The position numbers and the translations under genes were made by a program. The notes beneath the pieces were generated by a model, which saw only the letters and a list, made by a program, of their open reading frames with translations, was not told where the DNA came from and searched no databases. Source: Ischnura elegans (taxonomy: Eukaryota > Arthropoda > Insecta > Odonata > Coenagrionidae). Taken from it: DNA of 64,000 bases. Positions within the stretch are counted from its first letter, which is position 1. Each line of letters begins with the position of its first letter. Where the stretch lies: positions 6,510,001 through 6,574,000 of the forward strand of contig NW_025791658.1 in NCBI RefSeq assembly GCF_921293095.1, written 5' to 3'. Of the stretch, positions 57,121 to 64,000 are shown in pieces.

Positions 57121-58116
57121 GTCATGCACTCACATGCATGGCAGTCTTTGTCAAAAACAAATCAAAACACAATGAAACAAATATTCAAGTTTAATTGGGT
57201 CTAAAATGAACACATGCAAAACAAAAACATTACTGCTTAAAGAGAAGGCATACTATCCAAATATAAAAGGAAGTATAAAGGAAAATCGTTCATTCATCAA
57301 TAATATACACTTTTCTGTCAAACTGATACGTTAACTTATTTTGTTTTTAACATGAAATATTGGTCGCATTAATATAAATAAAATTACTAGCACATACTTA
57401 ATGATCAACCTTTTATCCCTTATTCCTCTATCTTCACTTACAGGTAGGGTACTATGGAAATAGATAATTTTAAGGCAAATATGAGTTTCATTCTATTCTA
57501 TTTTAATGAAATATTTTAAAAATCCTGTTCTCATAGCGAATGAAAATGTACAGTAAAACTGAATTACCAGTGAAAGCAAGATTTTTGCAGTTCAAATCTT
57601 CCATAAACTCAAGACAATGGTTATAATATCAAACAAGTCCAATAAAGGAAATGATGGTGCCCCAGCACAACAAAAATATAACTTCATACCTGGACAACTG
57701 TATTGGGAAAATAAGGAAAAGGAATGGATAAAATGTACTCTGTAAATATCTAATCCTAATACAAATGCCTTTACCTGTATCGTGCAATAAATAACCTACT
57801 AATATCACATCTGCAGACGGCAAGATTCAATGGAAAAATACTGGCCTGATTAAATGAGTTTTTCTCTTCATATTGAAGTAACATATGAAAAATTGGATGC
57901 AAATCTGGACCGTAAGTTTGTTTAAGTTTGGCCTTAAATAAAATGCATATGCCAATACAATAGGAGCATTAAATTATTCCCAATGCAAAAATATCCATTT
58001 GGTTCATCAAAACAGAGAATTGTATTTATTAGAACATTACATTTTACTTACATTATTGCAATACATCACATGTTTTCTATGTACACCACCGAAGAATATA
58101 TTTACAACGTTTAAAT

Positions 58117-58856
58117 TCATATGGAAACAAACTGAACATAGGGTTCTATCATAGGGTTTTCAGGAATTTCCATTACATTCTCAAATGCCTCCTCATTGAC
58201 TACATCGAAGTCGCTGGCTCCATTAGGGTCTCCACTGCTAATTTAAAAAAGAAGAAGCTATTTAGAAGATTGAAATAAGATAGAATATTATAGCTACAGG
58301 GCTGGACTCCCATAATGCAACAGAAAGAGGAAACAATTAATAATTTACCTCTGTTTAGACTCATTGCCAAATCCTTGGTCCTGCTGTCTTATCGCAGAAG
58401 ACATTGCTATACCTCTTGGACCATTGAGGTCAAGCGAACGATCAGCCAAATAACTCGGCAACTTCTTCACCTTCTGCTCCAGAGCTACGTCGTTCGCAGC
58501 AAATTTGCCCATCTTTATCATTCTCTCTCTGTACATCGCTGGGAATTTAAATTTTATCACACGTATTACATTAGCAGTTTCACATGACAGGAGAACATTG
58601 AGAACTTAGTGAACACAATATCATACGTTGAAGTCGAGGTTAATTTCACTGATACTTAAATACCTTTGGCAACTGTCAAAAAAGTCAGAGAGAATGGAAT
58701 CAATCCCTTTTTCCTGGGGTACACCCTCATCTTTTTCGCATCTTCCTCTCCGAAGACACCAACTAGTAGGGAAATGGCCCAATTTCGGTCCTCCTCCGCT
58801 GTTTGCATGCTGTTGTATGCCGATTCGGAGCAGAATATTCCACCGCCAAGGTGCAC
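58117..58856 (-). CDS. BEN-domain protein, last three exons
   Basis: Exons 58,856-58,664, 58,538-58,349 and 58,234-58,117 join with matching phases (0/1, 1/2, 2/stop) through GT-AG junctions, giving a 166-residue C-terminus. The first exon carries VHLGGGIFCSESAYNSMQ, NWAISLLVGVFG and a basic stretch YPRKKG, the pattern of a BEN domain (chromatin and DNA binding, transcriptional repression). The second continues the helical end with MYRERMIKMGKF. The last is acidic, ends EPYVQFVSI and stops at 58,117. The 5' exons are not found; a start beyond 58,860 is needed because the first exon begins at an acceptor. Assignment of BEN is from pattern, without a profile search. Confidence 0.75.
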
Positions 58857-58859
58857 CTG

Positions 58860-59100
58860 CAATCATGCGGTTAATGAATATGGCGAATCTCGGCAAAGGA
58901 AAGATTTCTTGGGAATACGTGCTACTTCTACGGCATGTCTTCATTCATTGGTTAAACCTTAATTCCTCAGTTATGATAAAATAAGTGCAAGAATAAATTT
59001 TTAATACCTTGCTTTGACATACGGTTATTGAAACTGCCTCTAAGGGCCGGTTTTATAAAGCCTGGATTAACTCCGCGTTAACTAATGCATGATAGCAAGC
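58860..59100. other. Intron of the BEN gene with a possible MITE end
   Basis: Near 59,044 GGGCCGGTTTTATAAAGCC looks like the terminus of a nonautonomous element. Its other end was not located. Confidence 0.35.
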
Positions 59101-59907
59101 AGCCCTTCCAATTGAAGTGTAAGATGAAACATGTTATGACACAGGCTGACAAGTGTAGCTGATATTATGTATAACAGAGGGGACTGTGAGTCTTGATGGT
59201 AAAGCCATATTGAGAATGAATTCATTGCCATCATAAAATTGAATTGATGATCAGAAATCACAGATTATGAATACGATTTCATCGTCTAAAATTAAAACTA
59301 GCAATGAATGATTATAGTTCGATTTACTTACAGCAATATTACATAACCCTACCATAGTTATTTAGAGGGTTCCTGGCATTATGAACTTGCCATTCTGTAA
59401 TTAAATAAATTTACACTTTGCAGCAAGCCTTTCATACTTGACAAGTAGGCTGCATGCTCTTACAATGTGAACACATGCATCTGAAACAAAATATAGCAAC
59501 TCTTTTCAGCTCATACCTTGGGAACAGGATCTATTCTTCAAGTAAAGACTATTCATGCAAACCTTGGGTTAGAATGAGTTCTAAGTGCTATCGCAGGAGC
59601 AACTGGCCTTTATTTGTAATCAAAGCAACAGGCAAAATTCAGAAAAGATTAAAATAAAATATGTAGATGGGATGCATAGTATAGATTTTATTAAAAATGA
59701 AATACCAGCTATAACACCAGATAACTAATTCATTTGAATACCCATGTCCCGAAAAGACAGGTGCAATGCAGGAGTTGTCATGATGGAATTGTTATGTTTT
59801 ACATTTAATACAAATAAGGTATTTACATGCTTTATAAATTACTGTATCTTTGTATAGTTTAGTACTTTGCTAAAACTTCAAACATGTACAATGAAAGCAT
59901 CAACATC

Positions 59908-60469
59908 CGGGAGCAGGTACCCCTCGTCTTTTATTGCCCCTCTTAGCGGTAAGGGACCGAGGTCATGCAATTGTTTATCCAGTCAGTTTCTGAAATAAAT
60001 ATTTTTTCTTTTCTCAAACCCAACAATCTGAAAACATTTTAAGATTGTTGGGTTTCCATTTCTAAAAACAATCTTCTGAAAAACATATCTAATCAGAATG
60101 AAAGCATTATATTTAACCTCTCAGTGGTGATAATGGATACTACACTATGCATGTGGTACATGCTTTCCTTTCTTCTCAGCCCATTAACTATTTCCCAACT
60201 AAAGACGTAAATATATGTGTAGACGTTTCTTGACCCGGGAGACAAAAGCCGTATACATATGTTTTCTAGCTCTCCCTCTTTTATGATGTTCACAGGTGTG
60301 TGACGTCTTTGTTTCGGGACCCAACACTGCGGGGTTTAGGATTTACCCTCGGAATCCGGGAGCAGGTACCCTGACCCCTCGTCTTTTACTACCCCTCTTA
60401 GCGATAAGGGACAGTGGTCATACAATTGTTTATCCAGTCAGTTTCTGAAATAAATATTTGTTCTTTTCT
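59908..60469. repeat. Pair of about 110-bp direct repeats
   Basis: 59,908-60,016 and 60,353-60,469 share ATCCGGGAGCAGGTACC at the start and TTTATCCAGTCAGTTTCTGA near the end. Not found in copy A, so they are an insertion product in copy B, perhaps the ends of a small LTR-like or unknown element. Confidence 0.65.
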
Positions 60470-62071
60470 CAAGAAATATAAACTAAGAATTGAATTATTT
60501 GTGTTTCAAGCAGCATTTAAAATTTTTAAATGAAATTCTATGATAAATATTAACTAATATATCGAGTTCTTATAAACATCAACATGGAAATTGTTGCTAC
60601 ATTAAATGTGTTAATAGTGACCTTTTAATTTTGACAATGTTCAGGAAAATTGAGGAATTCAATTCAAAGTTAGCAATTTACGTGCAAGCAACAATTATCC
60701 AAGTGCTAAATACATATAAGCAATATATAAGTTGACCGCGAACCAATGCCGCAGGCATGGTCGTAAACCCGGAAAGGAGGGAGCACAACTACTCTCAGAG
60801 TCCGAGATAATGCGGAGTCCCAGTGGGGAGGGGTCGAAAAATGTTCCACGAGACCCTTCTCAACGAATGCCCTCCAAACATGCTCCGTATCACGAGAAAG
60901 AAGAGTCTCTTGGGGCTCAGTACAGCAGTCATGCTAAGACGGAAACTCCGCCGCCTCGAAAGGGTTAAATATGATGCTTTCGTTGTACATGTTTGAAGTT
61001 TTAGCAAAGTACAAAGCTATACAAAGATACAGTAATTTATATAGCATGTAAATACCTTATTTTTATTAAATGCAAAGCATAACAATTCCATCATGACAAC
61101 TCCTGCATTGCACCTGTCTTCTCGGGATATGGGTATTCAAATGTATTAGTTATCTGGTGTTATAGCTTGTATTTCTTCCTGGGGTAATTCTTTTGAATGA
61201 TTTACCAAATAATCTCTGAATGGGCCACAATGACATCACTAACTTAAAATTAATGCAAGTGCTTTAATAATCATAAATGTGATAATATCACCTCCTCACT
61301 AAATTTTATTGTGCCATGTTCTATTTATGAATTGATTGTTCAAGCAATTTCTTTCACAAATCTATTAAGAAAATTTGGACATGATCGTAGCCTATTTCTC
61401 ATTACATACATTGTAGCTATGCATGTTGAAATATATCTTGAGGGATACATATCGGAGTGAGTAAGATAAGGAAAAGAGGAGAATTACAAGGAAAATCACT
61501 GTACCAAAGTGCATATGAGATGAAAAATGACTGCTATAGGAATATGACTTATATCCTTTTAAAACTTATCAAAAATAGTAGAAACTTCAAAAAGTAGAAG
61601 TTAAGGGCAATATTTTAAGAAGAAACTATTCCAAGAACCTCATTTAAGACTTTGAAAGAGCTTGTAGATGAAGAATTTTCACTGGTCGCTGATGGACATA
61701 GAAAATAATGGGTGGCGCACGCAGTCATTTCCTACAACTTCAACCTCATGAGCAAACACATATGTACATAGACAACAGCTTCCCCAATACCAGGAGTAGC
61801 CCAGCTTGCTGAATATTATAAGAAATACAACTGACTCTGATTGTTTCAAACATTCCCTGAGCAGCTAACCCTTGAGAGCCTTAATATAATATTTCTTTGA
61901 TTAATCTGGCTGTGATGTTCCATGAGTCTTCAGGTGCAAGGGTCTCAATTCTCTCTTTGAATCAAATGTGTTTAAGTAAATCTATTTTTTTCGGAATAAA
62001 GCATCAATTTGTTTACTTTCACTAAATTAAAATATTTCAAATCTGGAAAAAGATAAACTAGAATTGTTTAA

Positions 62072-62346
62072 AGTATACCGGGACTAGCCGTGGAAATAAC
62101 TTACACGGGAGTCACCCGCAATGCACAATCGTGCAAAAGATCCACAGAGAAAAAAATCATCCGCCTTGACCGGGATTCGAACTCGGATCCCCCGATTTCC
62201 GGTCGAGTGCTTTAGCCAGTTAAGCTACCATGGCTTTTTCATTCTTCCCTGTGGATATTTGTGGATATTTGTGGACACTACCTGACAAGGAGTTGCTGGA
62301 CTGCTGAGCATATGATAAGTTATCACCTCAGCTAGTCCCAGTATAC
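62072..62346. mobile_element. TTAA-flanked TIR element carrying a tRNA-like sequence
   Basis: The left end reads AAGTATACCGGGACTAGC-like and the right end, reverse-complemented, AGTATACTGGGACTAGC; similarity of the arms reaches about 35 bp including AATAACTTA-like ends. TTAA is present at 62,068-62,071 and 62,347-62,350. The interior contains the tRNA-like module at 62,161-62,234. TTAA target use fits piggyBac-type mobilisation, but the TIR is not the classical CCCT type. Confidence 0.55.
62161..62234 (-). repeat. tRNA-like module 1 (SINE-type, not a functional tRNA)
   Basis: 74 bases with A-box-like TAGCTTAACTGGC and B-box GAGTTCGAATCCC, the Pol III promoter parts. The anticodon arm CTCGA-CCGGAAA-TCGGG lacks the U before the anticodon position (GGA), and the acceptor stem has mismatches. 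This points to a tRNA-derived repeat. Confidence 0.65.
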
Positions 62347-62509
62347 TTAACACTAGTCAAAAGCGAACACCTCTATGTGTTCTATGTCCGGGCCTGCTCT
62401 CCGGCTGTGGTGCTGTGCACACAATTGGACTGCTTGTGGCATCATATGCTCAGCAGTCCAGCAATTCCTTGTCCGGTAGTGTCCACAAATATCCACAGGG
62501 AAGAATGTC

Positions 62510-62583
62510 GCCTCGGTAGCTTAACTGGCTAAAGCACTCCACCGGAAACCGGAGGATCTGGGTTCAAACCCCGGTCAAGGCGG
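62510..62583 (+). repeat. tRNA-like module 2, opposite orientation
   Basis: A close relative of module 1 with GGTAGCTTAACTGGC and GGGTTCAAACCCC. Its flanks (62,437-62,609) mirror those of module 1, including TCAGCAGTCCAGCAA and GTCCACAAATATCCACAGG, so the two form a palindrome around 62,375. Confidence 0.65.
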
Positions 62584-62849
62584 ATGATTTTTTCTCCGTG
62601 GATCTTTCGAACCTAGTATTGATAACAAGATTGGCACTATTTTGTATTAACCTGAGGTATGTAGATAGGCACCACTAATTCTATGGCTCTGGACCTACTT
62701 TTGATGGTTGATAGTTTGGTCAGAGATTATAACAGGCAATGGAGGCATAAATGGATGGCCAAAAAGCAAAAAACTCTACCAACATTCAGGCTAACCCCAG
62801 CATTGAGCAAAACCGATATGCCTCCAACAGTGAAATTAATAACAGTAGA

Positions 62850-63640
62850 TTAGGAAACAGTGACGGATTTGAAAAATATTCTGGTTAATATGGGTAGGGT
62901 AATGGGTAGATATCAACTGAAAATAAGCACGAAGAAAACCAAGATCTTACTATGCAGCAGAAGAGAAGAAGTCAAGACTAACATTAAAATAGGGAAGCAA
63001 AAACTGATAGAGGTGGATGAATTCTGTTATTTGGGAAGCAAGATAACTAGTGACGGGAGAAGTAAGAAAGAAATTATCAGCAGAATAGCCCATTCAGCAG
63101 CAGGAATAGACCATCAATAGGCGAAGAGAGCATTCCACCAAAAGAGAGACCTGCTTACAGCGGGAAACTTAAATATGGAAGTAAAGAAACAATTTATAAG
63201 AACCTACATCTGGAGTATGATCCTCTACGGAAGTGAGGCACGGACAATGACCGCAGCGGAGAAAGCAAGGATAGAGGCCTTTGAAATGTGGTGCTACAGA
63301 AGAATGATGAAAATCAAATGGGTCGACCGAGTTAGTAACGAGGAACTTCTAAGAAGAGTAGGAGAGAAGAGAAGCCTCATGAAAACCTTAATAAGAAGAC
63401 GGAACAACCTTGTAGGCCACATCCTGAGACATGATGGCCTGATGAAGACAATCATCGAAGGACAAGTGGAAGGCAAGAACGGAAAAGGAAGACCTCTAAC
63501 AAAATATATGGAACAAGTAAAGAGAGATGTGAAAGAGAAGAAATATGTAGGTGTGAAAAGATTAGCTGAAGGAGAATTGAGTGGAGAGCTGTGTCAAACC
63601 AATCCTAGGATTGTTGACCAGTGATGATGATGAGATTAGG
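62850..63640 (+). pseudogene. 5'-truncated RTE-like LINE, RT C-terminal part
   Basis: Two consecutive open parts (62,860-63,120 and 63,175-63,624) separated by a stop. They contain KISTKKTKILLCSRREE, EFCYLGSKITSDGRSKKEI, then MILYGSEARTMTAAEKARI, FEMWCYRRMMKIKWVDRV and LVGHILRHDGL. These are the thumb and C-terminal blocks of an RTE-type RT, clearly different in sequence from the element at 13.7-17.0 kb. A GATGATGATGAG run follows the stop, a typical 3' end. Endonuclease and RT motifs A to C are missing. Confidence 0.8.
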
Positions 63641-63649
63641 AAAGGTCTT

Positions 63650-64000
63650 TTGCCAAATTTTACCTACATAACCTTAAAAACATAAATAGCCTCCTGAAAC
63701 GCTATAAATAACATACAATCTATATGCATTCCCTCTGTTTTGGTGCTGGCTAACAGCTATGAAATGATGGAAGAAACTGAGAGCAGAAATCAATGGATGT
63801 TGAAATTAATCAAGGGTATTATCTAAGCTTTGCATGATTGCTAAACACTATGAGGATTTATGAGGGCCAGTATGGTAATGGATATAGTTTTCATGGTGTT
63901 TTATTGTCCATTAATGAAGCAAAAACATCGAAGGAGCACTGAAATGCGAATAATTATAACCAAAGGTGTTCATGGTCTGGTAGTTCAAGTTTACGTTAGT
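63650..64000. other. No gene seen
   Basis: AT-rich end of the window without recognisable features. Confidence 0.5.

Larger units (their letters stand above)
55430..58116. other. Intergenic, downstream of the BEN gene
   Basis: No exon supported. Holds a palindrome (56,712-56,770) and a purine-rich degenerate repeat (56,835-57,120), listed separately. TTTATT at about 58,024 could be the BEN gene's poly(A) signal on the minus strand. Confidence 0.45.
59100..62735 (-). repeat. Long inverted repeat, copy B
   Basis: Reverse-complement partner of 1,500-4,600. It has an internal inverted duplication (59,700-59,905 against 60,965-61,170), a direct repeat (59,908-60,016 against 60,353-60,469) and the tRNA-like insertions at 62.07-62.62 kb. 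Similarity resumes on the far side of that insertion (62,640-62,735). No gene seen inside. Confidence 0.75.

Noticed and set aside
62161-62583. Two functional tRNA-Ser genes
   Set aside because: No long variable arm as required for tRNA-Ser, imperfect acceptor stem, wrong base before the anticodon, and flanks that repeat elsewhere; better explained as a tRNA-derived repeat.

Overview
This window is nuclear DNA of an arthropod, most likely an insect with a large, repeat-rich genome. Three things point that way. It holds a split zinc-finger gene with an N-terminal ZAD (zinc-finger-associated domain), a domain characteristic of arthropods. It has GT-AG introns of several kb. It carries an arthropod-type transposon load: RTE LINE, Penelope-like, Ty1/copia, hAT, pogo-like and Tc1/mariner-like elements. 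I cannot name the species.

Only two host genes are supported, both on the minus strand. The first is a seven-exon ZAD/C2H2 transcription-factor gene running from 49,194 down to 27,594. I assembled it from exons whose splice sites and codon phases all agree (about 810 aa, 10 zinc fingers). One 40-codon linker exon is present twice in tandem. The second is the 3' part of a BEN-domain gene (three exons, 58,856 to 58,117) whose first exons are not seen.

Layout. 1-991: start of a Ty1/copia element (5' LTR, primer site, open gag) running off the left edge. 1.5-4.6 kb: one arm of a long, diverged inverted repeat whose partner is at 59.1-62.7 kb; it carries a 162-bp hAT MITE and a foldback with two hammerhead-ribozyme-like motifs. 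5.7-6.8 kb: TIR MITE. 7.0-10.9 kb: Penelope fragments and a 2.54-kb DNA transposon with 360-bp inverted repeats and an 8-bp target duplication. 11.2-17.6 kb: an old partial copy of the 5' region of the zinc-finger gene (48.1-50.1 kb), containing a broken ZAD exon and a later full-length RTE retrotransposon. 18-25.6 kb: MITE copies, a solo LTR nested in one of them, hAT and pogo-like remnants. 27.6-49.2 kb: the zinc-finger gene, its introns filled with an unclassified long-TIR element, Penelope pieces (one an inverted head-to-head composite), a copia remnant and two more MITE copies. 51.1-54.8 kb: a 3.6-kb element with perfect 14-bp ends. 55-57 kb: repeats and a perfect palindrome. 58.1-58.9 kb: BEN gene. 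62.1-62.6 kb: two opposed tRNA-like modules. 62.85-63.65 kb: 5'-truncated RTE.

The most interesting items are two DNA transposons with very long TIRs and protein relics that I recognise only as arthropod or cnidarian unclassified families, the paired ribozyme-like foldbacks, the duplicated exon, and the tRNA-like sequence carried by a TIR element. No bacterial-type system, CRISPR array or rRNA gene was seen.
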